Positions 1 through 9,416 of a stretch of DNA of 64,000 nucleotides are shown here, one piece after another. This DNA comes from Hoylesella oralis ATCC 33269 (lineage in GTDB: Bacteria > Bacteroidota > Bacteroidia > Bacteroidales > Bacteroidaceae), in NCBI RefSeq assembly GCF_000185145.2, contig NZ_GL833118.1, positions 1-64,000 of the forward strand, given 5' to 3'. Under the pieces are notes generated by a model. The model did no database searches. It was not told where the DNA came from and saw nothing but the letters and a program-made list of their open reading frames with translations. A program made the position numbers and the translations under genes. The first letter of the stretch is position 1, and each line of letters starts with the position of its first letter.

Positions 1-172
1 CACCGCCGGGTAGCTGCGTCCGGTCGGGATAAGCGCTGAAAGCATCTAAGTGCGAAGCCCTCCTCAAGATTAGAACTCCTTTTTCAGGGCCGTCCCAGAC
101 GAGGACGTCGATAGGGTGCAGGTGTAAAGACGGCGACGTCAAAGCCGAGCGCTACTAATAGCCCGAACCGTT
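1..172 (+). rRNA. rrl: 23S rRNA, 3' end (partial)
   Basis: The window opens inside 23S rRNA. The stretch holds the conserved 3'-terminal 23S sequence (the segment reading GCATCTAAGTGCGAAGCC near 42-60) and the terminal helix sequence CTACTAATAGCCCGAACC around 152-170. The 5' part lies left of the window. The exact 3' end is estimated from the point where the conserved helix gives way to a T-run. A 5S gene follows about 150 bases downstream, as in a normal rRNA operon. Confidence 0.95.
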
Positions 173-322
173 TTTTTCGTATGGCATCATGCTTTGATCT
201 GTCATGCGTTTTTCATGCGTTACTTTGGGGAAGTTTCTTTCTTTCCCTCTGCTGACAGTCTTTGCTTTTTCGATATATCACCCATATCGTCCCCCTTTTT
301 TGTGTGGGGATGAAATGTCTTT

Positions 323-433
323 TAGGTGGTTATTGCGGCGGTGTTCCACCTCTTCCCATTCCGAACAGAGCAGTTAAGCCCGCCTGCGCCGATGGTACTG
401 CGCTGCAATGCGGGAGAGTAGGTGGCCGCCTTT
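323..433 (+). rRNA. rrf: 5S rRNA
   Basis: About 110 bases with the usual 5S features: a 5' strand TAGGTGGTTATTGCGGCGG that can pair with the 3' strand near 416-430, the loop A/B core CCCATTCCGAACAGAGCAG around 355-373, and GATGGTACTGC in the loop E/helix IV region. It lies downstream of 23S in the same direction and ends a few bases before the operon terminator. Ends are accurate to a few bases. Confidence 0.93.
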
Positions 434-442
434 TTTAGTTTC

Positions 443-480
443 GCGTCCGTTCGGGATAACTCCCGTGCGGACGCTTTTTT
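443..480 (+). terminator. rRNA operon rho-independent terminator
   Basis: Perfect stem GCGTCCG (443-449) / CGGACGC (468-474) with inner CGGG/CCCG pairing, followed by TTTTTT to base 480. It sits 10 bases after the 5S gene and would end the rRNA transcript. Confidence 0.9.
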
Positions 481-517
481 ATATATACAACCTATACCTA
501 TTGTCTGAATACGAGCA

Positions 518-855
518 GTTTACATCGTGAACCATGGAGGTTTACGCGATGAACCACGGAGGTTTACGCGATGAACCACGGAGGTTGACACGATGAACCA
601 CGGAGGTTGACACGATGAAGCACGGAGGTTGACACGCTGAACCACGGAGGTTGACACGATGAACCACGGAGGTTGACACGCTGAAGCACGGAGGTTGACA
701 CGCTGAAGCACGGAGGTTTACACGATGAAGCACGGAAGTTGACACGCTGAACCACGGAGGTTGACACGCTGAAGCACGGAGGTTTACACGCTGAAGCACG
801 GAAGTTGACACGATGAACCACGGAGGTTGACACGCTGAAGCACGGAGGTTGACCG
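518..855. repeat. 22-bp tandem repeat, 15 units
   Basis: Units start every 22 bases from GTT at 518 to a partial copy at 848. The consensus begins GTTGACACGATGAACCACGG and ends AG. Variation is confined to a few positions (G/T at 4, A/G at 7, A/C at 10, C/G at 15, A/G near the end). Because 22 is not a multiple of 3, all three frames of each strand carry the same 22-residue repeat, which creates overlapping open frames that I regard as artefacts. There are no spacers, so it is not a CRISPR. The rest of the gap to 1076 (856-1076) is AT-rich and shows nothing recognisable. Confidence 0.9.
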
Positions 856-1076
856 CTTAAGTTTCTGGTACTATGAATTAGTGTAAGGTAGGTATATGCC
901 AATTGAAAAATAGGTGTAAGAATAAAAGAAGTTATGTCTGTGCCAGATGTTATTGTTATTCTATCAGCTTTTATATGGCTGTAAACTACTTGTGATTAAT
1001 AATTTGTTTTTATTATGACAGCATGATAAGAAAAATAACAAAAACGTATAGTATTTATAAAGAAGATGTTTTTGCG

Positions 1077-2270
1077 TTAATCACTATATCCATTGTAGTT
1101 TTCTTTAAGCAAGCTAACCATGATACGGGCGGCATTATCGGGTGCTACTTCGTTTCCGAGTCGGCGGTGCACCTCTTGGTAAGCCTGCAACATGTGGTTT
1201 CTGTGCGCGCTATCCGGCAGTATCTTGCCGAGTTCTGATGCAATGTTCGTTTCAGAAAAACGGTCGGCAAGCAACTCGGGTACAATCTCTCGGTCGGCTA
1301 TCAGATTGACGAGCGATATATATTTTACCTTGATGATGTGGTTGAATGCGAAGCGGATAAGATGCGGTACGGGCGTTTCGTAGCACACCACCTGAGGAAC
1401 GTCGAACATGGCCGCCTCGAGCGTTGCCGTTCCGCTCGTTACCAGTGCCGCCTTGGCGTGTGAGAGAAGGGCGTAAGTTTCGTTTCTTGCCAATCTCACT
1501 TCCGTGCCCTCTATAAATCGTGCGTAATAATCATCGTCGATGGAAGGCGCACCGGCAAGCACCATCTGATAGTTTTCGTATCTGCGGGCAGCCACTATCA
1601 TGGCTGGGAGGTTATCCTTTATTTCCTGTTTACGACTGCCGGCAAGCAATGCAATGATAGGTCTGGTGTTGATAGGCACTGCCTTTACCGAAGAATTAGC
1701 ATTGATCTCGTTCATTCGTTTGGCGAAATCGGCCTGTGTTTCATGGTATCCGGAGCGGAACCTCCGTACCTCGTCTGCCGTGGGATTGCCCACATAATGT
1801 ATGGGGAAATGATGTTTGTGCTCGTAAAATGCCACTTCGAACGGTAATATGGAGAAAAGTTCGTCCACATCTCTCTTGATACTTTTGATGCGATACTCTT
1901 TCCATGCCCAAATTTTAGGCGATATGTAATAGTACACAGGGATGGAAGTGCGGGTATGAAGATAGTTGGCTATGTTGAGATTAAAGCCCGGATAGTCTAC
2001 CAGAATCACGACATCGGGCTGCCAGACGGTAATGTCGTGCTTGCACATTGCCATGTTTTTGAAAATTGTGCGCAGGTGCAACAGCACGGGGACGAACCCC
2101 ATATAGGCGAGTTCCTTATAATGTTTCACGCATGTTCCGCCCTCTGCAGCCATCAGATCACCGCCGAAGAAGCGGAATTCGGCACGGCTGTCAATCTTCT
2201 TGAGCGAATGCATGAGGTGCGAGGCATGTAAATCGCCGCTCGCTTCGCCCGCAATAAGATAATATTTCAT
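1077..2270 (-). CDS. lpxB: lipid-A-disaccharide synthase
   Basis: 397 residues, close to the usual 380-390. The enzyme condenses UDP-2,3-diacylglucosamine with lipid X to form the lipid A disaccharide, on the cytoplasmic face of the inner membrane (GT19 family). Visible signatures: N-terminal GEASGD at residues 8-13, the FFGGDLM motif near residue 35, VILVDYPGFN near 110, and the C-terminal nucleotide-sugar region SGTATLEAAMFDVPQVV. It starts 32 bases after the end of surE on the same strand, so the two are probably co-transcribed, an arrangement common in Bacteroidales. It ends at 1077 with no clear terminator. Confidence 0.97.
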   Translation of the reverse strand: MKYYLIAGEASGDLHASHLMHSLKKIDSRAEFRFFGGDLMAAEGGTCVKHYKELAYMGFVPVLLHLRTIFKNMAMCKHDITVWQPDVVILVDYPGFNLNIANYLHTRTSIPVYYYISPKIWAWKEYRIKSIKRDVDELFSILPFEVAFYEHKHHFPIHYVGNPTADEVRRFRSGYHETQADFAKRMNEINANSSVKAVPINTRPIIALLAGSRKQEIKDNLPAMIVAARRYENYQMVLAGAPSIDDDYYARFIEGTEVRLARNETYALLSHAKAALVTSGTATLEAAMFDVPQVVCYETPVPHLIRFAFNHIIKVKYISLVNLIADREIVPELLADRFSETNIASELGKILPDSAHRNHMLQAYQEVHRRLGNEVAPDNAARIMVSLLKENYNGYSD

Positions 2271-2302
2271 AAAGCCCGAGTTCCTTTTTATTATTCATCC
2301 GA

Positions 2303-3085
2303 TTACAATTTTTCAGCATTAAATACGGCTTTGGCGTGTTCCATGTAATCGTATGCCGTAACGTCCATTCTTGTAGGAGTGATGGCCACGTAACCTTGAT
2401 TGAGTGCTGTGCGGTCGGTGTCTGTGGCTTGCGGCTCGTCATTATGGTACTCCCCAACCATCCAGTGATAGTCGTAGCCGTGAGGATGATGTGCTGTTAC
2501 GACTTCATTGATCCATCTTCCGAACGCCATACGGCACACTCTAATGCCTTCGAACCGCTCGCGTGCAGGGAAATTCACATTCAGACAAACACCTTTGGGC
2601 AGACCTTCGTCAAGTACGCGCAGTGCAATCATTTCTACAAAAGGGCGCAGAGGTTCGAGATTGGCGTCTTCATTGCAATAGCAAGAGGAAAAAGCTATTG
2701 ACGGGATATGTTTCATGCATCCCTCCATGGCTACGCCCATGGTGCCCGAATAATGGGTATTTACAGATGAATTGTCGCCGTGGTTGATACCTCCGAGTAT
2801 CAAGGCAGGTTTACGTTGTTGGCAAAACTGATCGAGTGCCAGCTTTACACAGTCTACCGGTGTCCCACTGCACGACCACACATCGGCAGCACCTATGTTG
2901 CGCCTGCGCTTAAGCCGCAGGGGCGAGGCAGCCGAGAAAGCGCACGAATAACCCGAACGTGCAGACTCCGGAGCACATACCAACACATCACCTATTCCGC
3001 TGACCATATCCACAAGTGTACGAATACCGGGGGAATGGTAGCCGTCGTCGTTCGAAATAAGTATAAAAGGTTTATTCTGAGTCAT
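2303..3085 (-). CDS. surE: 5'/3'-nucleotidase SurE
   Basis: 260 residues from the chosen start MTQNKPFILISNDDG. The open frame extends 10 codons further upstream (to 3115), but the family begins just before ILISNDDGY, whose paired Asp residues bind the catalytic metal. Other family blocks: GTPVDCVKLAL near residue 85 and GGINHGDNSSVNTHYSGT just after 100. SurE dephosphorylates nucleoside 5'- and 3'-monophosphates in the cytoplasm and is linked to stationary-phase survival. It is the first gene of the leftward surE-lpxB pair and is divergent from parA across a 194-base promoter region. Confidence 0.96.
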   Translation of the reverse strand: MTQNKPFILISNDDGYHSPGIRTLVDMVSGIGDVLVCAPESARSGYSCAFSAASPLRLKRRRNIGAADVWSCSGTPVDCVKLALDQFCQQRKPALILGGINHGDNSSVNTHYSGTMGVAMEGCMKHIPSIAFSSCYCNEDANLEPLRPFVEMIALRVLDEGLPKGVCLNVNFPARERFEGIRVCRMAFGRWINEVVTAHHPHGYDYHWMVGEYHNDEPQATDTDRTALNQGYVAITPTRMDVTAYDYMEHAKAVFNAEKL

Positions 3086-3191
3086 GATTCGCAATTTTAA
3101 AGAATGGTTCAACAAACTCCGTTAAAGTGTCTATCTTTAACAGAGAAAAACACTTCCCACGCGTGAAACATTGTTTGTATTATTTTTGTTG

Positions 3192-3199
3192 CAAAAGTA
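3192..3199 (-). promoter_or_regulatory. surE-lpxB promoter, -7 box
   Basis: On the minus strand the bases read TACTTTTG, followed by C, matching the Bacteroidetes -7 consensus TAnnTTTG. It lies about 107 bases before the surE start in the shared surE/parA intergenic region. I see no clean -33 box at the usual distance. Confidence 0.5.
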
Positions 3200-3240
3200 C
3201 GAAAAAAGGTTTAATTTACGACATTCTCGCATAAAATATG

Positions 3241-3248
3241 TAACTTTG
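3241..3248 (+). promoter_or_regulatory. parA promoter, -7 box
   Basis: TAACTTTG followed by CA, a perfect Bacteroidetes -7 box, 31 bases before the parA start. The expected -33 position carries a TTTAC-like sequence rather than TTG. It probably starts the parA-parB-DUF5683-mltD-rel transcript. Confidence 0.6.
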
Positions 3249-3279
3249 CACACTAAGTATAGTTTGAAAGTCTGATAAA

Positions 3280-4044
3280 ATGGGAAAAATAATCGCATTA
3301 GCTAACCAAAAAGGAGGGGTAGGCAAAACCACTACTACAATCAACTTGGCCGCCTCGCTTGCTACTTTAGAGAAATCAGTGCTCGTAGTAGACGCTGATC
3401 CGCAGGCAAATGCATCGAGTGGCTTGGGTGTTAATATTAAGGAAGTGGATTGCTCGCTCTACGAGTGTATCATAGACCATGCCGATGTGAGAGATGCCAT
3501 CTACACTACCGATATCAACGGACTGGATATAATTCCGAGCCATATAGATCTTGTGGGAGCTGAAATAGAGATGCTTAATTTGGAAAGCCGCGAAAAAGTA
3601 GTCAAAAAGCTACTCGATCCGATCAGAGGTGAATATGATTATATCCTGATAGACTGCAGTCCGTCTCTTGGATTGATTACAGTAAACTCGCTAACAGCCG
3701 CCGATTCCGTCATTATCCCTGTGCAATGCGAGTATTTTGCACTTGAAGGAATTAGTAAACTGCTCAATACTGTGAAGATTATCAAGAGCCGTTTGAACCC
3801 TAAACTCGAAATAGAAGGTTTTTTATTGACTATGTATGATAGTCGTCTGCGCCTTGCCAACCAAATTTACGATGAGGTAAAGCGCCATTTTCAGGAACTG
3901 GTTTTCAAGACTGTTATTCAGCGTAATGTGAAATTGAGTGAGAGTCAGAGCCACGGATTACCTGTAATTCTATACGATACCGATTCGGCCGGTGCCAAAA
4001 ATCACTTGGCTTTGGCAAAAGAAATTATTAATAAAGACCGCTGA
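3280..4044 (+). CDS. parA: chromosome-partitioning ATPase ParA (Soj)
   Basis: 254 residues with the deviant Walker A motif KGGVGKTT (residues 11-18), the DADPQANASSGLG switch segment, and the DYILIDCSPSLG Walker B region near residue 120. ParA is a nucleoid-binding ATPase that with ParB segregates the origin region. It is the first gene of a rightward block with parB 54 bases downstream. Size and context fit the chromosomal rather than a plasmid copy. Confidence 0.96.
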   Translation: MGKIIALANQKGGVGKTTTTINLAASLATLEKSVLVVDADPQANASSGLGVNIKEVDCSLYECIIDHADVRDAIYTTDINGLDIIPSHIDLVGAEIEMLNLESREKVVKKLLDPIRGEYDYILIDCSPSLGLITVNSLTAADSVIIPVQCEYFALEGISKLLNTVKIIKSRLNPKLEIEGFLLTMYDSRLRLANQIYDEVKRHFQELVFKTVIQRNVKLSESQSHGLPVILYDTDSAGAKNHLALAKEIINKDR

Positions 4045-4098
4045 TCTAAGGTCGGTCTGTAAGAAACTATACATACCATTCATTATCATAAACACAAA

Positions 4099-5004
4099 AT
4101 GGCAGTACATAAGAAATATAGTTCATCTACAAAAAACAATGCACTCGGTCGCGGACTTGATGCACTAATCTCTACAGAAGGAGTACGTACACAAGGCAGT
4201 TCTACTATCAATGAGATTGCAATAGACGAAATTGAGGCAAATCCGAACCAACCCCGACGTGAGTTCGATGAAGAAGCATTGAGAGAATTGGCCATGAGTA
4301 TTCGCGAAATCGGTATCATACAGCCTATTACTTTGCGCCAAGTGGCGGGTAATCGTTTTCAGATCATTGCCGGTGAACGTCGTTGGCGTGCTTCGCAGTT
4401 GGCCGGATTGAAAGCTATCCCTGCCTACATACGTACTATTGATGATGAAAGTGTGATGGAAATGGCATTGGTGGAGAACATACAACGTGAAGACTTGAAT
4501 GCCATAGAAATAGCCTTGGCTTACGAACACTTAATGGAAGATACGGGCATGACACAGGAGAAAGTGTCGGAACGTGTTGGAAAAAGCCGTACTGCTATAG
4601 CTAACTACCTGAGACTACTGAGACTGCCGGCACAGGTGCAAATGGCTTTACAGAAAAAAGAAATAGATATGGGCCACGCCAGAGCATTGCTCTCTTTGGA
4701 TAGTCCGTCGCAACAAATAAAAGTCTTTAATGAAGTTCAGAAGAATGGTTTCTCTGTACGTAAGGTCGAGGAAATTGTAAAACAGTTGAAGAGTGGTGAA
4801 GATATTCAGGCCGGAAGCAAGAAGATCGTAGCTAAGACGAAGATGCCCGAAGAATTTATTGTGCTGAAGAAACAACTTTCTCAATTTCTCAATGTCAAAG
4901 TACAGCTAACCTGTTCGTCTAAAGGAAAAGGTAAAATAAGTATACCATTTGCTGATGAAGAGGATTTGGAACGTATCATGCACATCTTCGATAAACTGAA
5001 ATAA
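4099..5004 (+). CDS. parB: chromosome-partitioning protein ParB
   Basis: 301 residues. It binds parS sites and spreads along DNA as a CTP-dependent clamp. An N-terminal linker precedes the clamp domain, with PNQPRREFDEEALREL near residue 50, the IIAGERRWRA motif near residue 95, and a helix-turn-helix region (MTQEKVSERVGKSRTAIANY) near residue 150. The C-terminal dimerisation part is present. The start ATG follows an AT-rich stretch. I did not find a convincing parS palindrome in the window by eye. Confidence 0.96.
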   Translation: MAVHKKYSSSTKNNALGRGLDALISTEGVRTQGSSTINEIAIDEIEANPNQPRREFDEEALRELAMSIREIGIIQPITLRQVAGNRFQIIAGERRWRASQLAGLKAIPAYIRTIDDESVMEMALVENIQREDLNAIEIALAYEHLMEDTGMTQEKVSERVGKSRTAIANYLRLLRLPAQVQMALQKKEIDMGHARALLSLDSPSQQIKVFNEVQKNGFSVRKVEEIVKQLKSGEDIQAGSKKIVAKTKMPEEFIVLKKQLSQFLNVKVQLTCSSKGKGKISIPFADEEDLERIMHIFDKLK

Positions 5005-5013
5005 AAGAAAGAT

Positions 5014-5739
5014 TTGAATACGGTTTGTGTAAAACATATATTTATCTGTTCGCTTATAAGTGTTCTGTCGTGGCTAACTGTATCGAATGTGTCGGCACAA
5101 AGCGATACTATACAAACGAATACCAATAGCAATGAAACAGATATTAATATCGGAAAGATGCCAATGCCGGAGGATAGTTTGCAGTTGATCAGTACAGATA
5201 GTATTGTCAAGAAACGCAAGCGTGATTGGAGTACGTGGCGTCCTACACCGAAACGTGCACTATGGCTGGCACTTGTATTGCCCGGTGCCGGACAGATATA
5301 CAACCGCAAATATTGGAAATTGCCGATCGTGTACGGGGGCTTCGTGGGATGTGTTTACGCTATACGATGGAACAATCAGATGTATCATGATTATTCGCAG
5401 GCATATATGGACTTGGTAGATAATGATTCCCAAACGCATAGTTATGACCAATTTCTACATCTCGGAAATAAAATCACACCGGAGAATATAGAAAGATATA
5501 AAGAATTGTTCAGAAAACGCAAAGATCGTTATCGCCGTTGGCGCGATCTAAGTATATTTACCATGATCGGTGTGTATGTTTTATCGGTTATCGATGCTTA
5601 TGTAGATGCATCGCTTTCTGAATTTGATATATCCGATAATCTTACACTTCGGGTATCGCCTACTATTATTAATAACAATGCCGAACGAAATCCATTCAAT
5701 TCTGCAGGATTGGGACTGCAATGCAGTATAAGTTTCTAA
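5014..5739 (+). CDS. DUF5683 family membrane protein
   Basis: 241 residues. It begins 9 bases after parB, apparently with a TTG start codon (5014-5016); no ATG suits better, because the hydrophobic signal segment ICSLISVLSWLTVSNVSAQ follows directly. The diagnostic part is RALWLALVLPGAGQIYN near residue 75, typical of DUF5683, a short domain with amphipathic and transmembrane segments found next to parB and mltD in Bacteroidetes. A second hydrophobic segment (IFTMIGVYVLSVIDAYVDAS) lies near residue 190. Function is unknown; the conserved neighbourhood hints at an envelope role. Confidence 0.85.
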   Translation: MNTVCVKHIFICSLISVLSWLTVSNVSAQSDTIQTNTNSNETDINIGKMPMPEDSLQLISTDSIVKKRKRDWSTWRPTPKRALWLALVLPGAGQIYNRKYWKLPIVYGGFVGCVYAIRWNNQMYHDYSQAYMDLVDNDSQTHSYDQFLHLGNKITPENIERYKELFRKRKDRYRRWRDLSIFTMIGVYVLSVIDAYVDASLSEFDISDNLTLRVSPTIINNNAERNPFNSAGLGLQCSISF

Positions 5740-5763
5740 AAATATAGAATACAAGATATTAGA

Positions 5764-7116
5764 ATGAAAAGAATAAAATTACTGATAGTAACATTATTTT
5801 TACTCGGTGCCGGAAACATACAGGCACAAATTGACAATGATGAAACGGAAATAACTGTTACTAATCAGCATGGACAGAAAGAAGTTATTGATCTGCCGGA
5901 AGCAATGACATCTTCGGTAGATAGTCTGTTGCATTTATATAATACACGGACTTATCTAAAGCCCGACAGCAATTGTAATATGCCGGATATTAATCCGGTA
6001 TATGCCAAAGAGGTATATAAAGAACGTCTCCGAAAGCTACCGACCATTATCGAAATGCCGTACAACGATGTAGTGCAGAAGTTTATTGATCGATATAGCG
6101 GAAGACTGCGTCGCTCTGTCAGTATTATGCTTGGAACCACCAACTTTTATATACCTATTTTCGAACAGGCGCTTGAAAGTTATGGATTGCCTTTGGAGTT
6201 AAAATATCTTCCTGTCATTGAATCGGGATTGAATCCAAAGGCAGTATCACGTGTGGGTGCTACCGGTCTATGGCAGTTTATGCTCACAACAGGTAAGAGA
6301 TACGGCTTGGATGTTAATTCTTTGGTAGACGAGCGTCGCGATCCTGTAAAATCTTCTTATGCTGCAGCACATTATTTGAGTGATCTCTATAAGATATTCG
6401 GTGACTGGAATCTTGTGATTGCCGCCTACAATTGTGGCCCTGATAAAATAAACAAGGCCATACACCGGGCTAAGGGTGAGACTGATTATTGGCAGATATA
6501 TCCTTATTTACCTAAAGAGACACGTGGGTATGTACCGGCATTTATTGCTGCTAATTATATTATGAATTATTATTGTGATCATAATATATGTCCGATGGTA
6601 ACCGAATTACCAGTAAAAACCGATACTGTAGTGGTAAATCGTGATCTACATTTCGATCAGATTGCCCATGTTCTCGGTATTAATGCTGACCAATTACAAG
6701 ATTTGAATCCGCAATATCGGCATAATGTAGTGAATGGAAATGCCAAGCCTTCTTCGTTGAGATTGCCGTCTATGATGATTAATTCGTTCATTGATATGGA
6801 AGATTCTATCTATGCTTACAAACCGGATAATTTGCAAACTAAGCGTACAGAAGTTGAAGTAAATGATGAAGTTCCTGCCTATACATATGTTCGTTCTTCG
6901 TATAGCAGGGGGAAGAGTACGAAAAAAAGTCGAAAGGGGAACAAGCATAGTAAGAGTAGTAGGAATGCTAAAGGCGGTAAGAGTATAACTATACGCGAAG
7001 GAGATACGTTATCTGAAATAGCAGCGCGCAACCATACAACGGTGAAAAAACTGAGAAAATTGAATGGTATTAGCGGTTCGAACATTCGTGCAGGGAAGAA
7101 GATAAAGGTGAAATAA
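5764..7116 (+). CDS. membrane-bound lytic murein transglycosylase (MltD-like) with LysM
   Basis: 450 residues with an N-terminal signal peptide (MKRIKLLIVTLFLLGAGNIQAQ, no lipobox cysteine). The SLT domain spans about 115-260. The catalytic Glu is in LPVIESGLNP, followed by GLWQFM and the conserved AAYNCGP. A C-terminal LysM domain (ITIREGDTLSEIAARNHT to the end) binds peptidoglycan. A Ser/Lys/Arg-rich linker of about 40 residues joins the two. The enzyme cleaves the MurNAc-GlcNAc bond to form 1,6-anhydro ends in the periplasm. It sits between DUF5683 and rel, 24 bases from each, so it is probably in one operon. Confidence 0.93.
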   Translation: MKRIKLLIVTLFLLGAGNIQAQIDNDETEITVTNQHGQKEVIDLPEAMTSSVDSLLHLYNTRTYLKPDSNCNMPDINPVYAKEVYKERLRKLPTIIEMPYNDVVQKFIDRYSGRLRRSVSIMLGTTNFYIPIFEQALESYGLPLELKYLPVIESGLNPKAVSRVGATGLWQFMLTTGKRYGLDVNSLVDERRDPVKSSYAAAHYLSDLYKIFGDWNLVIAAYNCGPDKINKAIHRAKGETDYWQIYPYLPKETRGYVPAFIAANYIMNYYCDHNICPMVTELPVKTDTVVVNRDLHFDQIAHVLGINADQLQDLNPQYRHNVVNGNAKPSSLRLPSMMINSFIDMEDSIYAYKPDNLQTKRTEVEVNDEVPAYTYVRSSYSRGKSTKKSRKGNKHSKSSRNAKGGKSITIREGDTLSEIAARNHTTVKKLRKLNGISGSNIRAGKKIKVK

Positions 7117-7139
7117 CATCAAAGAAAAGGAGCGTTGGC

Positions 7140-9416
7140 ATGGAAGACATGATGCAGAAAGAAAAGGAAAGAGAAACTGCTGAGGATAAAAAGATCAATG
7201 ATGCGTTCCAACATTTGCTGGATACGTACCTTGCTTCACGCCATCGTAAAAAGGTAGATATTATTACCAAAGCTTTTCATTTTGCCAAACAGGCACACAA
7301 GGGAGTACGGAGATTGTCGGGAGAGCCTTATATTATGCATCCTATTGCCGTAGCACAGATTGCCTGTGAGGAGATGGGACTCGGTTCCATAAGTATCTGT
7401 TCGGCACTGCTACACGATGTAGTAGAAGACACAGATTATACAGTTGAAGATATCGAGAATATCTTTGGTCCTAAAATTGCACAAATAGTTGATGGATTAA
7501 CTAAAATATCGGGAGGTATTTTTGGTGATAAAGCTTCGGCACAGGCAGAAAACTTTAAGAAGTTGCTTCTTACGATGAGTGACGATATCCGAGTTATCCT
7601 TATTAAAATATGCGATCGTCTGCACAATATGCGAACTTTGGATAGCCAGCCTGCAAATAAACAATATAAGATTGCAGGCGAAACTATATATATTTATGCC
7701 CCATTGGCCAATCGTCTCGGATTGAATAAGATCAAGACGGAACTTGAGAACCTGAGCTTTAAGTTCGAACATCCGCAAGAATACGAGAATATCACAAATA
7801 AACTTTCGTTTACAAAAGAAGAGCGTGATAAGCTCTTTCTTCAATTCACCGCTCCTATCCGAGAAGCCCTCGACAAGATGGGTATAGAATATGAAATCAA
7901 AGCGCGTGTGAAAAGTCCTTATTCCATTTGGAATAAGATGCAGACTAAGCATGTGACATTTGATGAAATCTATGATATTCTTGCTGTGAGAATTATCTTC
8001 ACGCCTAAAGTTCGTGAAGAAGAAATCAACGAATGTTTTCAGATATATGTGGCTATCAGCAAGATATATAAATCGCATCCCGATCGCTTGCGAGACTGGC
8101 TCAATCATCCAAAAGCCAATGGTTATCAGGCTTTGCACGTTACATTGATGAGTAATCAAGGACAATGGATTGAAGTTCAGATTCGAAGCGATCGTATGAA
8201 TGAAATAGCCGAACAAGGTTTTGCTGCTCATTGGAAATATAAAGAAGGAGGGGAAATTACTGAAGACGAAGGTGAACTGAATGACTGGTTACGTACCATT
8301 AAAGAGATTTTGGATGATCCTCAGCCCGATGCTATGGACTTTCTCGATGCTATCAAATTGAACCTCTTTGCTTCCGAGATATTCGTTTTCACACCGAAAG
8401 GAGAAATCAAAACCATGCCTGCAGGATGTACAGCATTAGATTTCGCTTTCCAAATACATACGTTCCTTGGTAGCCATTGTATTGGTGCTAAAGTAAATCA
8501 TAAGCTTGTACCGCTGAGCCATAAACTTCAGAGCGGAGATCAAGTGGAAATTCTTACAAGCAAGTCGCAACACGTACAAGCTTCATGGATTAACTTTGTC
8601 TCTACGGCCAAAGCCAAAGCCAAGATACAAGCCATACTAAGGAGAGATAATCGAGAAATACAAAAGAAAGGTGAAAAAATATTGGCAGAATGGTTGAAAG
8701 ATAATGATATGGAGCTAACCATATCCATCATCGATAAACTCTGTGCTTTTCACGATATTCAAAAGCATGAAAGCTTATTTCTTGCACTTGGCGAGAAAGC
8801 AATTGTTTTAGGAGAAAAAGATCGTGATGAGTTACTTGGCAAGGTAAAGAAAGAAGCGATGACGGGTGGGTGGCGTCGTTATGTACCTTTCCTCGGGCAT
8901 GATAAGAAAACCGAAAAAAAACAAGAAGAAGGAAAAAGACTCTTCGTTGTAGGCAAAGACTTTAACAAAAAGAAGCCGGTTATCATTTCTGAAGATAATA
9001 TTGATACTTTCATTTTCCCTAATTGCTGCCATCCGATACCCGGCGATGATACTTTAGGTTACATAGACAATAAGAATCAAATAGAAATTCATAAACGTGC
9101 TTGTCCCGTGGCAAGTAAACTGAAATCAAGTTTTGGTAATCGTATTCTCGATGCTAAATGGGATATGCACAAACAATTATATTTCAATGCAACAATCGAA
9201 ATACAGGGTATCGATCGCAAGGGAATGCTGCAAGATGTAGCTGAAGTCATTTCAGGGAAGCTCAATACCAATATCCAAAAGATAACGATCTCAAGTGATC
9301 AAGGTATTTTCGACGGTGTCATCGAAGTAAAGGTACACGATCGTGACGAAGTAAGAATAATCATTGAAAACCTGAAAAATATCAAGGATTTGCAGGAGAT
9401 CCAACAGATTATATAA
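7140..9416 (+). CDS. bifunctional (p)ppGpp synthetase/hydrolase
   Basis: 758 residues with the full long-RSH layout. The N-terminal HD hydrolase domain contains SALLHDVVEDTDYT, so the hydrolase site looks intact. The synthetase domain has YEIKARVKSPYSIWNKM and DILAVRIIF. These are followed by TGS (IKTMPAGCTALDFAFQIHT), helical and C-terminal ACT domains. It makes and degrades the stringent alarmone and senses uncharged tRNA on the ribosome through its C-terminal half. It is the last gene of the parA block and ends before a 570-base empty region. Confidence 0.96.
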   Translation: MEDMMQKEKERETAEDKKINDAFQHLLDTYLASRHRKKVDIITKAFHFAKQAHKGVRRLSGEPYIMHPIAVAQIACEEMGLGSISICSALLHDVVEDTDYTVEDIENIFGPKIAQIVDGLTKISGGIFGDKASAQAENFKKLLLTMSDDIRVILIKICDRLHNMRTLDSQPANKQYKIAGETIYIYAPLANRLGLNKIKTELENLSFKFEHPQEYENITNKLSFTKEERDKLFLQFTAPIREALDKMGIEYEIKARVKSPYSIWNKMQTKHVTFDEIYDILAVRIIFTPKVREEEINECFQIYVAISKIYKSHPDRLRDWLNHPKANGYQALHVTLMSNQGQWIEVQIRSDRMNEIAEQGFAAHWKYKEGGEITEDEGELNDWLRTIKEILDDPQPDAMDFLDAIKLNLFASEIFVFTPKGEIKTMPAGCTALDFAFQIHTFLGSHCIGAKVNHKLVPLSHKLQSGDQVEILTSKSQHVQASWINFVSTAKAKAKIQAILRRDNREIQKKGEKILAEWLKDNDMELTISIIDKLCAFHDIQKHESLFLALGEKAIVLGEKDRDELLGKVKKEAMTGGWRRYVPFLGHDKKTEKKQEEGKRLFVVGKDFNKKKPVIISEDNIDTFIFPNCCHPIPGDDTLGYIDNKNQIEIHKRACPVASKLKSSFGNRILDAKWDMHKQLYFNATIEIQGIDRKGMLQDVAEVISGKLNTNIQKITISSDQGIFDGVIEVKVHDRDEVRIIIENLKNIKDLQEIQQII

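Noticed and set aside
518..855. CRISPR array
   Set aside because: Units are contiguous with no spacers, and there are no cas genes in the window.
520..902. Three overlapping minus-strand frames with VNLR/PPWF-type repeats
   Set aside because: They are the three-frame translations of the 22-bp tandem repeat. No start signal or domain supports them.
1023..1238. 71-residue plus-strand frame
   Set aside because: Mostly antisense to the end of lpxB; no domain.
7497..8231. 244-residue minus-strand frame
   Set aside because: Lies fully inside the (p)ppGpp synthetase gene on the other strand and has no domain.
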